From JAAFIP01 sp043769005 (GTDB taxonomy: Bacteria > Pseudomonadota > Gammaproteobacteria > Burkholderiales > Burkholderiaceae_C), in NCBI GenBank assembly GCA_043769005.1, contig JAYVJV010000035.1:1-11538 (forward strand): 11,538 nt of DNA, in the 5' to 3' direction. Shown piece after piece: positions 1-5,321 of the stretch (its first letter is position 1; the number at the start of each line of letters is the position of its first letter). A model generated the notes under the pieces. It saw only the letters and a list, made by a program, of their open reading frames with translations. It had not been told where the DNA came from and searched no databases. The position numbers and the translations under genes were made by a program.

Positions 1-36
1 ATTAGCTACACTTTCAATAGCTGCTTGCGCTCTATC
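1..36 (-). repeat. Dispersed short repeat, copy 1 (inside the methyltransferase gene)
   Basis: On the minus strand this segment reads GAGCGCAAGCAGCTAT (17-32) followed by TGAAAGTGTAGCTAAT. The same 15-16 base core and a similar AT-rich tail ending in TAGC occur at 4892-4907 and 8129-8143, inside two unrelated genes. Here it is coding and in frame. Confidence 0.65.
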
Positions 37-180
37 TACAAGGGCTACCGGGTGATTTAATCGTGAAAAGTGCAGCGCATGCCGCCCCAGCCCACAGGCT
101 ACGTCCAGCACCGCGCCGCCTGCGGGCACCAGGTGCGCCCAGCGGGCGACCCAAGGGGAAATGGTTTCAGATCCGTGCAT
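1..180 (-). CDS. Class I SAM-dependent methyltransferase, N-terminal part (runs off the left edge)
   Basis: Reading leftwards from the ATG at 180, 60 codons stay open to the window edge. The fragment shows a typical SAM-binding motif I (VLDVACGLGRH, about residues 24-34) followed, at normal spacing, by the acidic strand-2 motif (ALVDR, about 46-50), which in this fold binds the ribose of SAM. The catalytic and substrate-binding parts lie outside the window, so the methylated substrate cannot be named. The start codon shares its A with the stop of the upstream dehydrogenase (TGATG), which implies translational coupling in one operon and supports this start. Residues about 48-60 (VDRAQAAIESVAN) are encoded by a copy of a short dispersed repeat that recurs elsewhere in the window, yet the spacing of the fold appears undisturbed. 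No alternative family fits better; the class I fold is confident, the function open. Confidence 0.8.
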   Translation of the reverse strand, partial: MHGSETISPWVARWAHLVPAGGAVLDVACGLGRHALHFSRLNHPVALVDRAQAAIESVAN

Positions 181-995
181 CAGGCTTTAGGTTTCACATC
201 ATCTTTCAGCGCCGCCAGCGCCATCTTCTCCACCGTGCCCGGTGAGATTAGCTTGACAAAGCGCCCGACTTTGCCTTTGGCGGTCATCACCACTTCGCGC
301 TGGCGCTGCTGCATACCGTTAATGATGAGGCGGGCGCATTCCTCCACTCTCATGGCACCGTCCTCTTTCAAACCGCTCTCGCCAGCCACCACGCCTTGCG
401 CATTCAACCCGTGGTGGCGAATTTGGGTGAGTACTACGCCGGGGTAAGCGGTGGTTACGCTCACGCCCGCGCCTTTGAGCTCGGCCCGCAGCGCTTCAAA
501 AAATCCCGCCATGGCAAACTTGCTGGCGCTGTAGGCCGTGCGGCCTGGCACGCCGATAATACCCGCCAACGATGAGACGGCAACGATGCTGCCCTTGGTG
601 GCTTTCAGGTGCGCCAGCGCGGCGTGGGTGCACCACACGCTGCCCCACAGGTTCACGCGCATCATGTCTTCGTACCAGCCCAGGTGCTCATCCTTTACGT
701 CTTCAAACAGGGCCTGGGCGGAGATGCCTGCGTTGTTGATGAGCGCGTCGATGCGGCCAAACTTTTGCATGCTTTGCGCTATCAAGTGGCGGCAGTCGGC
801 CTGCACGCTCACGTCGGTCTTTACCACCAGAGTCTGCGCGCCCAGGCTGGCGCATTGCGCTGCCACCTGGTCGAGCAGGGCGCGATTGCGCGCCGCCAGT
901 ACCAGTGCGCATGGGCCCTCCAAGCGGCCTGCTAGCTGGCGCGCCATCTCGGCACCAATGCCGTCCGAGGCTCCGGTAATTACTATAGTTTTCAT
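180..995 (-). CDS. Short-chain dehydrogenase/reductase (classical SDR)
   Basis: The 271-residue product is a classical NAD(P)-dependent SDR with a Rossmann fold. Visible landmarks are the cofactor glycine motif TGASDGIG (7-14), the NNAG motif (87-90), the catalytic Ser in AVSSLAG (about 142), the YxxxK pair Tyr155/Lys159 in YSASK, and the PG motif after strand 6 (185-186). The overall pattern, with a C-terminal extension beyond residue 240, resembles the 11-beta-HSD/DHRS7-like branch; the substrate cannot be told from sequence. The start was chosen because the glycine motif follows at the usual distance; there is no strong Shine-Dalgarno sequence before it. It is preceded by the 41-residue ORF and MFS gene on the same strand and is coupled to the methyltransferase downstream, so a leftward operon is likely. 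Confidence 0.92.
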   Translation of the reverse strand: MKTIVITGASDGIGAEMARQLAGRLEGPCALVLAARNRALLDQVAAQCASLGAQTLVVKTDVSVQADCRHLIAQSMQKFGRIDALINNAGISAQALFEDVKDEHLGWYEDMMRVNLWGSVWCTHAALAHLKATKGSIVAVSSLAGIIGVPGRTAYSASKFAMAGFFEALRAELKGAGVSVTTAYPGVVLTQIRHHGLNAQGVVAGESGLKEDGAMRVEECARLIINGMQQRQREVVMTAKGKVGRFVKLISPGTVEKMALAALKDDVKPKA

Positions 996-1030
996 AGCTG
1001 TTTACACATTATTTTATTGGGCTGCAGGCT

Positions 1031-1057
1031 TTTTTGATTGATAAAACAGATCAAAAA
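1031..1057. repeat. AT-rich hairpin between microprotein and SDR genes
   Basis: TTTTTGAT (1031-1038) and ATCAAAAA (1050-1057) are perfect 8-base inverted repeats around an 11-base loop. The arm contains the stop codon of the 41-residue ORF. There is no T-run after the stem in the minus-strand direction, so it is not a classical terminator; it could attenuate, stabilise the 3' end, or be an operator for the SDR gene. Confidence 0.4.
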
Positions 1058-1176
1058 CAAGCCCACAACTGGTCGGCCAGTGTGATCAGGAAGTCCGCTC
1101 GGGTGTACAACGCAAACACACCCAGACAGGCCAGCACGGCGGCGCTGTAGGTGATGAGTTTGGCGCGCTTGCCCAT
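1051..1176 (-). CDS. Small single-span membrane protein downstream of the MFS transporter
   Basis: A 41-codon ORF too short for routine calling. It begins MGKRAKLITYSAAVLACL and ends ADQLWACF. A basic N-terminus (Lys3, Arg4, Lys6) precedes a hydrophobic stretch at about 7-24, enough for one transmembrane helix with the N-terminus inside; the C-terminal 15 residues look amphipathic and include Trp38 and Cys40. AGGA lies 7 bases before the ATG, immediately after the MFS stop codon (11 bases between the two genes), a better ribosome binding site than most genes here have. Position and coupling suggest a small partner or stabiliser of the transporter, but that is inference. I do not recognise a named family; codon use looks coding rather than random. 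Confidence 0.6.
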   Translation of the reverse strand: MGKRAKLITYSAAVLACLGVFALYTRADFLITLADQLWACF

Positions 1177-1187
1177 GCCCAAATCCT

Positions 1188-2411
1188 TCAAGCGGCTTTC
1201 AAACCGCCGCGCACAATGCTGGCTTCTTTCACTGGCAAATTCACCAGCGCGGCAAACACGCCCAGTGCGATGGCGATGTACCAGACGATGTCGTAGCTGC
1301 CAGTTTTATCGTACAGGTAGCCGCCCAGCCACACGCCCATAAAGCTGCCAATCTGGTGGCTGAAAAACACAAAACCGCCCAGCATGGACAAGTGCTGAAT
1401 GCCAAAGATCTGCGCCACCACCGCATTGGTGGGCGGCACGGTGGACAGCCAGAGCAGGCCCATCACGCTGGCAAAAATGTAGACGCTCAGCGGAGTGAGT
1501 GGCGCGATTAAAAACACACTAATGGCGACCGCACGCGTGAGGTAGATAAAGGACAAAATATGCTTTTTGGGCATGCGCTGGCCTAATGCGCCCGCAATGT
1601 AGGTGCCAAACACGTTAAACAGCCCAATCAGCGCCAGCGCGTAGCCAGCTACCTGGGGCGACAGGCCCTTGTCTTTGAGGTAGCTGGGCATGTGCACGCC
1701 AATAAACACCACTTGAAATCCACACACAAAATAGCCCGCCATGAGCAGCTGAAAACTGGGGTATTTGAACGCCTCGGTCAGCGCTTGCACAATAGTTTGC
1801 TCGCGTTGCATGGGCGGGCTGCCCGCCGCAAAGCCTGGCTCGCGTAAAAAGAAGGCCAGCGGCAAAATCAGGCAGACCGCGCCACTCAACACCAGCAGCG
1901 CTTCCTTCCAGCCCAGGGTGCTGATTAAAAAGCCCTCGGTAGGCACCATCAAAAATTGCCCAAACGAACCCGCCGCCGCCGCTACACCCATGGCCCACGA
2001 GCGCTTGCTGGGGTCGATGTTGCGGCCAATCACGCCGTAGATGACCGCATAGGTCGTGCCCGCCTGCGCAGCGCCAATCAGCACCCCCGCAGTGAGGGTA
2101 AACATCAGCGGGCTGGTCGACAGCGCCATGCCAGCCAGCCCGGCGGCGTACAGCAGCGCGCCGCCAATAATGACCTTGAACGCCCCAAACTTGTCGGCCA
2201 CCATGCCAGCAAAAATACCAAACACGCCCCAGGAGAGGTTTTGGATAGCAATGGCCAGGGCAAAGGTCTCGCGCGACCAGTTTTGCGCCTGGGTGATGGG
2301 CTGCAGCCACAGGCCAAAACCGTGGCGAATGCCCATAGAGAGCGTCACAATCATCGCGCCGCACAGCAGCACTTGATTCATGGAGAGTTTTTCGGAGGCG
2401 TTGGGGGGCAT
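1188..2411 (-). CDS. MFS transporter, monocarboxylate/oxalate-formate antiporter-like
   Basis: From the ATG at 2411 the product is 407 residues with about 12 hydrophobic helices, the usual size for a major facilitator. The loop 2-3 signature is present as GMVADKFGAFK (about 69-79), and the first helix region carries GIRHGFGLWLQPI, a pattern I associate with the MCT/OFA-like branch that moves small organic acids. The substrate is not evident. Three starts are possible: 2483 (adds a 24-residue Thr/Pro/His-rich stretch), 2411, and 2381, just before the first helix (MNQVLLCG). None has a strong ribosome binding site; 2411 was preferred because the extra residues from 2483 look non-coding. It heads the leftward cluster with the 41-residue protein, SDR and methyltransferase, and is divergent from the helicase gene across the hairpin region. 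Confidence 0.85.
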   Translation of the reverse strand: MPPNASEKLSMNQVLLCGAMIVTLSMGIRHGFGLWLQPITQAQNWSRETFALAIAIQNLSWGVFGIFAGMVADKFGAFKVIIGGALLYAAGLAGMALSTSPLMFTLTAGVLIGAAQAGTTYAVIYGVIGRNIDPSKRSWAMGVAAAAGSFGQFLMVPTEGFLISTLGWKEALLVLSGAVCLILPLAFFLREPGFAAGSPPMQREQTIVQALTEAFKYPSFQLLMAGYFVCGFQVVFIGVHMPSYLKDKGLSPQVAGYALALIGLFNVFGTYIAGALGQRMPKKHILSFIYLTRAVAISVFLIAPLTPLSVYIFASVMGLLWLSTVPPTNAVVAQIFGIQHLSMLGGFVFFSHQIGSFMGVWLGGYLYDKTGSYDIVWYIAIALGVFAALVNLPVKEASIVRGGLKAA

Positions 2412-2486
2412 CCCTGTATGGTAACCACTTGCTTGGGTCGTGGTCGTCGCATGGGGGATGGGTGCATACGTTGGTATGAGCATTTT

Positions 2487-2522
2487 GGGGACACATGGGG
2501 GACGCGCGGGGCATGTACAGGG
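2487..2522 (+). other. G-tract cluster, possible G-quadruplex
   Basis: On the + strand four G runs occur in 36 bases: GGGG (2487-2490), GGGGG (2497-2501), GGGG (2508-2511) and GGG (2520-2522), with gaps of 6, 6 and 8 bases. The last gap is one base longer than the usual quadruplex rule. More G runs lie on both sides, including a repeated word GGGATGCGC at 2533 and 2544. It lies upstream of both divergent genes. Confidence 0.3.
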
Positions 2523-2574
2523 TATGGCGAAGGGGATGCGCGAGGGATGCGCTGGGAGCCTTGCGTACGCACGA

Positions 2575-2638
2575 CGAGGTGTTTATCATCCACCCTCATG
2601 CTGGAGTACCAGAAATCGGTCGGCTGATAAACACCTCG
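2575..2638 (-). repeat. Hairpin element A (14-bp stem, conserved loop, minus orientation)
   Basis: CGAGGTGTTTATCA (2575-2588) is matched perfectly by TGATAAACACCTCG (2625-2638). The 36-base loop contains a 29-base core (2593-2621) that on the minus strand starts GACCGATTTCTGGTAC and matches the loop of element C at 27 of 29 positions, while the stem has no similarity to the stem of C. Within the loop CTGG-AGTA-CCAG (2601-2612) can form a small inner hairpin. Confidence 0.85.
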
Positions 2639-2653
2639 CCGTGCGCGATCATC

Positions 2654-2712
2654 GTAGTGCGCTACCGGCAGTCTCGTTCGGGTGTCTCCCGTCACTACGG
2701 GTAGCGCACTAC
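2654..2712 (+). repeat. Hairpin element B (13-bp stem, divergent loop)
   Basis: GTAGTGCGCTACC (2654-2666) pairs perfectly with GGTAGCGCACTAC (2700-2712). The 33-base loop contains an inner CGGG-TGTCT-CCCG hairpin (2678-2690). The loop has the same architecture as those of A and C and a weak similarity in the TTC-GGT...CCC-G part, so it may be a diverged third member; that is uncertain. Confidence 0.75.
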
Positions 2713-2720
2713 CATGTGTG

Positions 2721-2798
2721 CCGGAGGGCAAGCGGATGTAAATTGACCGATTTCTGGTACCCCAGTATGAGGGCGATTTACATCCGCTTGCCCTCCGG
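2721..2798 (+). repeat. Hairpin element C (23-bp perfect stem, conserved loop, plus orientation)
   Basis: Arms at 2721-2743 (beginning CCGGAGGGCAAGCGG) and 2776-2798 (ending GCTTGCCCTCCGG) are perfect 23-base inverted repeats. The 32-base loop carries the same 29-base core as element A (2745-2773), in the opposite orientation to A, with an inner CTGG-TACC-CCAG hairpin (2754-2765). A long perfect stem with the core unpaired in the loop would form a very stable RNA or cruciform DNA structure. Confidence 0.9.
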
Positions 2799-2887
2799 GA
2801 GAGCCAAGAAGCACGGCGGCTCCCACGTATCCGCAATTGCAAGAAAAAACATCGCTCCCCAAGATTTCCAGACCTACGCCCTCAAAA

Positions 2888-2896
2888 TGCGACAAT
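2888..2896 (+). promoter_or_regulatory. Candidate extended -10 promoter of the helicase gene
   Basis: TG-C-GACAAT fits an extended -10 element (TGn before a TANNNT-like hexamer), with no good -35. Its spacing predicts transcription starting at about 2903-2905, right at the helicase ATG (2905), that is, a leaderless or nearly leaderless mRNA. That would fit the absence of a properly spaced Shine-Dalgarno sequence. Judged by eye only. Confidence 0.3.
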
Positions 2897-2904
2897 ACGG
2901 GGAC

Positions 2905-4410
2905 ATGAGCGATCAATTTTCTTCCCTGGGTCTGGCCGAGCCGATCCTACGCGCCGTAGCTGAAAAAGGCTACACCACCATGAGCCCCATCCAAGCCCAG
3001 GCCATCCCTGTGGTGCTGGCCGGGCGTGACGTGATGGGCGCGGCCCAAACTGGCACCGGTAAAACGGCCGCCTTTATTCTGCCCCTGCTGCAACGCATGT
3101 TGAAGCACGAGAGCGCGTCTACCTCCCCCGCCCGCCACCCCGTGCGAGCCTTGGTCATCTTGCCCACCCGCGAGCTGGCCGACCAGGTGGCCGAGCAGTC
3201 CAAGCTGTATGGCAAATACACCCAGCTGCGCACCACCGTGGTGTTTGGCGGCATGGACATGAAGCCGCAGACGCTGGAGCTGAAAAAGGGTGTCGAAATT
3301 CTGGTAGCCACCCCCGGCCGCCTGCTCGACCACATCGAAGCCAAAAACGTCGCCCTCAACCAGGTGGAATACGTGGTGCTGGACGAAGCCGACCGCATGC
3401 TGGACATCGGCTTTTTGCCTGACTTGCAACGCATCTTGAGCTTTTTGCCCAAGGCGCGTACCACGCTGCTGTTCAGCGCCACCTTCAGCCCCGAAATCAA
3501 GCGCCTGGCCGAGAGCTATTTGGTCAACCCGATATTGATCGAGACCGCCCGGCCTAACGAAACCGCCTCTACCGTCGAGCAGCATTTTTATAACGTAGCG
3601 ACCGACGACAAGCGCCGCGCGTTAACGCAAATCGTCAAGTCGCGTGGGATCACGCAGGCCTTTGTGTTTGTCAACAGCAAACTCGGCTGCGCCCGACTGG
3701 CGCGCAGCCTGGAGCGCGAGGGCTTGCGCACCAACGCACTGCACGGCGACAAGAGCCAGGACGAGCGTCTCAAAGCCCTGGAGGCCTTCAAAAGTGGCCA
3801 GGTTGACTTGCTGGTGTGCACGGATGTGGCCGCGCGCGGGTTGGACATCAAAGACGTGCCAGCGGTGTTCAACTTTGACATTCCCTTTGGTGCAGAAGAC
3901 TATGTGCACCGCATTGGCCGTACCGGGCGCGCAGGGGCTTCAGGCTTGGCGGTGAGCTTTGTCTCGCCGTCGGATGGCCGCTTGATGGGTGACCTGGAAA
4001 AGCTGCTGAAGAAAAAGATCGAAGTCGAAGGCTTTGAGTTTGACGACGAGCGCCCGCAAGGCCGCATCAACACCGGCCGCCGCGCCTGGGGCGAAGACGA
4101 AAACGCCCAGGGCGTGCCCGAAGAAGCCGTGCGCGAAAACCTTCGCGAATACGCCCGTGACCGGGGTGAGCGCGGCATGCGCGACGGCGCGGGTCGCAGC
4201 GAGCGAGCCCGCTACGCCCCCCGACCCGAGCGCGTTTCACGCGACCCGTTTTTTGACAAACCCTACGAAGTTTCGGAGCCAAGCGTTGCAGTAACCGCGC
4301 CTGCCTGGGAGGCCCAGGCCAAAACGGCATCGCGGGTGTCGCCTAATATCAAAACCAGAAAAAAAGTAGCTGCCCTCTTTAAACAGGGTGAAGTTTTACA
4401 GCCAAATTAG
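2905..4410 (+). CDS. rhlE: DEAD-box ATP-dependent RNA helicase, RhlE type
   Basis: The 501-residue product carries the whole DEAD-box set in order: Q motif ending SPIQ (Gln30), motif I AQTGTGKT (47-54), Ia PTREL (87-91), Ib TPGR (136-139), II DEAD (160-163), III SAT (191-193), V TDVAARGLD (306-314) and VI HRIGRTGR (335-342). After about residue 380 comes a charged, Arg/Glu-rich, low-complexity tail, typical of RhlE proteins, that probably binds RNA. RhlE-type helicases unwind short RNA duplexes in ribosome assembly and RNA decay and often matter in the cold. The frame is open back to 2440, but the extra 155 codons translate the hairpin region and are unlikely to be real; the start MSDQFSSLGL matches family members as I recall them. 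There is no strong ribosome binding site. The gene converges on apaH. Confidence 0.93.
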   Translation: MSDQFSSLGLAEPILRAVAEKGYTTMSPIQAQAIPVVLAGRDVMGAAQTGTGKTAAFILPLLQRMLKHESASTSPARHPVRALVILPTRELADQVAEQSKLYGKYTQLRTTVVFGGMDMKPQTLELKKGVEILVATPGRLLDHIEAKNVALNQVEYVVLDEADRMLDIGFLPDLQRILSFLPKARTTLLFSATFSPEIKRLAESYLVNPILIETARPNETASTVEQHFYNVATDDKRRALTQIVKSRGITQAFVFVNSKLGCARLARSLEREGLRTNALHGDKSQDERLKALEAFKSGQVDLLVCTDVAARGLDIKDVPAVFNFDIPFGAEDYVHRIGRTGRAGASGLAVSFVSPSDGRLMGDLEKLLKKKIEVEGFEFDDERPQGRINTGRRAWGEDENAQGVPEEAVRENLREYARDRGERGMRDGAGRSERARYAPRPERVSRDPFFDKPYEVSEPSVAVTAPAWEAQAKTASRVSPNIKTRKKVAALFKQGEVLQPN

Positions 4411-4457
4411 GCTGTAGCCCAATAAAATACAGCGTAGAAAGCTATTAAATATATAGC
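4411..4457. terminator. Weak hairpins between convergent rhlE and apaH
   Basis: The 59-base gap holds GCTGTA...TACAGC (4411-4416 with 4428-4433) and GCTAT...ATAGC (4441-4445 with 4453-4457). They are AT-rich, with short stems and only poor T-runs, so a shared bidirectional terminator is plausible but not convincing. The second hairpin resembles the tail of the dispersed repeat (AGCTATTAAATATATAGC), so it may be a decayed repeat copy. Confidence 0.35.
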
Positions 4458-4469
4458 ATAAGTAGGTGC

Positions 4470-5297
4470 TTATTTGCCTGGCTGCGCACTCTGAGCGCAG
4501 GCTACCTGCAGCACCTCGCGCCGCCCGCCGTCAAAACGCAAGGCACTCAGGCAGCCACCCCACACGCAGCCGGTATCCAGCGCGATCAGGTGAGGGCGGT
4601 TGATCAGTCCCAGTGTGCTCCAGTGGCCAAATGCCACCGTCACATCGGCGGTTTTGCGCCCCGGCACCTCAAACCAGGGCATCACCCCCGCAGGGGCTGC
4701 GCCTGCGCCCTCCTTGGTGGCAAACTCCATTGCGCCGTCTGCGCTGCAAAAGCGGATACGGGTGAGGGCGTTAACGATGATGCGCAGGCGATCCATGCCT
4801 TGCAGACCGTCATGCCATTGCGCAGGCTGGTTGCCATACATTTGTAGCAGGAAATTTTTATAATCATTTTGCTGTAATTCCTTCGTTATCAGAGCGCAAG
4901 CAGCTATGGTTTGTGTAGCGTCCCATTGCGGTAATACCCCAGCATGCACCATCAAGATGCCGTGTGCCTGCAGCCCCAGCGGGCGATGGCGCAGCCAGTC
5001 CAGCAGGGGCGCGGCATCGGGCGCGGCCAGCAGCGGGCCCAGCGTGTCGCCGCGCCCCGCCGGGCGTGCGCCGCAAGCCACGGCCAGGGCGTGCAGGTCG
5101 TGGTTGCCCAAAATGCACTGCGCCGCATCGCCCAGCGCCTGCATGCGCCGCAGCACCGCCAGCGATGCAGGGCCCCGGTTGACCAGGTCGCCCAGCAGGT
5201 ACAGGGTGTCGCGGCTGGGCGAGAAATTTATCTCATTGAAAAGCTGGCCCAAAGCGCTGTCGCAGCCCTGCACGTCGCCAATCAGATACAGTCCCAT
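4470..5297 (-). CDS. apaH: Symmetrical bis(5'-nucleosyl)-tetraphosphatase (diadenosine tetraphosphatase)
   Basis: The 275-residue product, the usual ApaH length, is a calcineurin-like metallophosphatase that hydrolyses Ap4A to two ADP in the cytoplasm; it can also remove Np4 caps from RNA. Metal-site motifs are GDVQG (7-11), GDLVNRGP (36-43), GNHD (64-67), HAG (118-120) and GHWSTLG (224-230), all intact. MYGNQPAQW (153-161) and the ALDTGCVWGG region (239-248) are further ApaH hallmarks. Residues about 129-137 (QTIAACALI) are encoded by a copy of the dispersed repeat, but the length of this segment agrees with E. coli ApaH as I recall it, so nothing is disrupted. The start MGLYLIGDVQG is standard but lacks a well-placed Shine-Dalgarno sequence. 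The gene is divergent from the DUF21/CBS gene, with only 24 bases between the two start codons, and unlike in enterobacteria there is no ksgA/apaG neighbour. Confidence 0.94.
   Translation of the reverse strand: MGLYLIGDVQGCDSALGQLFNEINFSPSRDTLYLLGDLVNRGPASLAVLRRMQALGDAAQCILGNHDLHALAVACGARPAGRGDTLGPLLAAPDAAPLLDWLRHRPLGLQAHGILMVHAGVLPQWDATQTIAACALITKELQQNDYKNFLLQMYGNQPAQWHDGLQGMDRLRIIVNALTRIRFCSADGAMEFATKEGAGAAPAGVMPWFEVPGRKTADVTVAFGHWSTLGLINRPHLIALDTGCVWGGCLSALRFDGGRREVLQVACAQSAQPGK
4892..4907 (+). repeat. Dispersed short repeat, copy 2 (inside apaH, antisense)
   Basis: GAGCGCAAGCAGCTAT is identical over 16 bases to copy 1 (17-32, minus strand) and shares 15 with copy 3. It is on the strand opposite to apaH coding, so apaH reads its complement, and a GTGTAGC tail follows (4913-4919) as in copy 1. 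Confidence 0.65.
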
Positions 5298-5310
5298 GGT
5301 GTACTTTCAT
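5233..5310 (-). CDS. Possible 25-codon upstream ORF overlapping the apaH start
   Basis: On the minus strand AGGA (5317-5314) lies four bases before an ATG at 5310, a better initiation signal than the apaH ATG at 5297 has. This frame (MKVHHGTVSDWRR...) is +1 to apaH and stops at 5233, inside apaH. It could be a translational control or coupling ORF, or simply chance; no family is recognisable. Confidence 0.2.
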   Translation of the reverse strand: MKVHHGTVSDWRRAGLRQRFGPAFQ

Positions 5311-5321
5311 TTTTTCCTGGT

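Larger units (their letters stand above)
2553..2825. mobile_element. Possible composite non-coding element bounded by 8-base inverted repeats
   Basis: TGGGAGCC (2553-2560) and GGCTCCCA (2818-2825) are inverted repeats enclosing all three hairpins in 273 bases. If they are true ends, the unit would be a small non-autonomous, BIME- or MITE-like element between the two divergent genes. Eight bases can match by chance, and I see no clear target duplication outside them, so the boundaries are tentative. No transposase is encoded. Both strands remain open as reading frames through the hairpins, but the peptides look like translated palindromes, not protein. Confidence 0.3.

Noticed and set aside
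538..1041. 167-codon plus-strand frame opposite the SDR gene
   Set aside because: Antisense shadow of a gene with intact catalytic motifs; its own translation has no recognisable features.
2412..2483. Longer MFS start at 2483
   Set aside because: The added 24 residues are Thr/Pro/His-rich with no helix and no ribosome binding site; not excluded.
2575..2798. Integron attC sites
   Set aside because: attC sites have conserved ends and variable centres and lie beside gene cassettes; here the centre is conserved, the stems vary, and no GTTRRRY-type ends or cassettes are seen.
2575..2798. CRISPR array
   Set aside because: Only two related cores in opposite orientation, no regular direct repeats or spacers.
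2378..2842. 154-codon minus-strand frame over the hairpins
   Set aside because: Low-complexity translation of palindromes overlapping the MFS start; no ribosome binding site or recognisable domain.
2440..2904. N-terminal extension of the helicase (155 extra codons)
   Set aside because: It translates the palindromic region, has no family similarity in the peptide, and the normal RhlE start MSDQF follows at 2905.
4944..5321. N-terminal extension of the DUF21/CBS protein (126 extra codons)
   Set aside because: It is the antisense frame of apaH, Gln/Ala/Arg-rich without structure; the first membrane helix begins right after the ATG at 5322.
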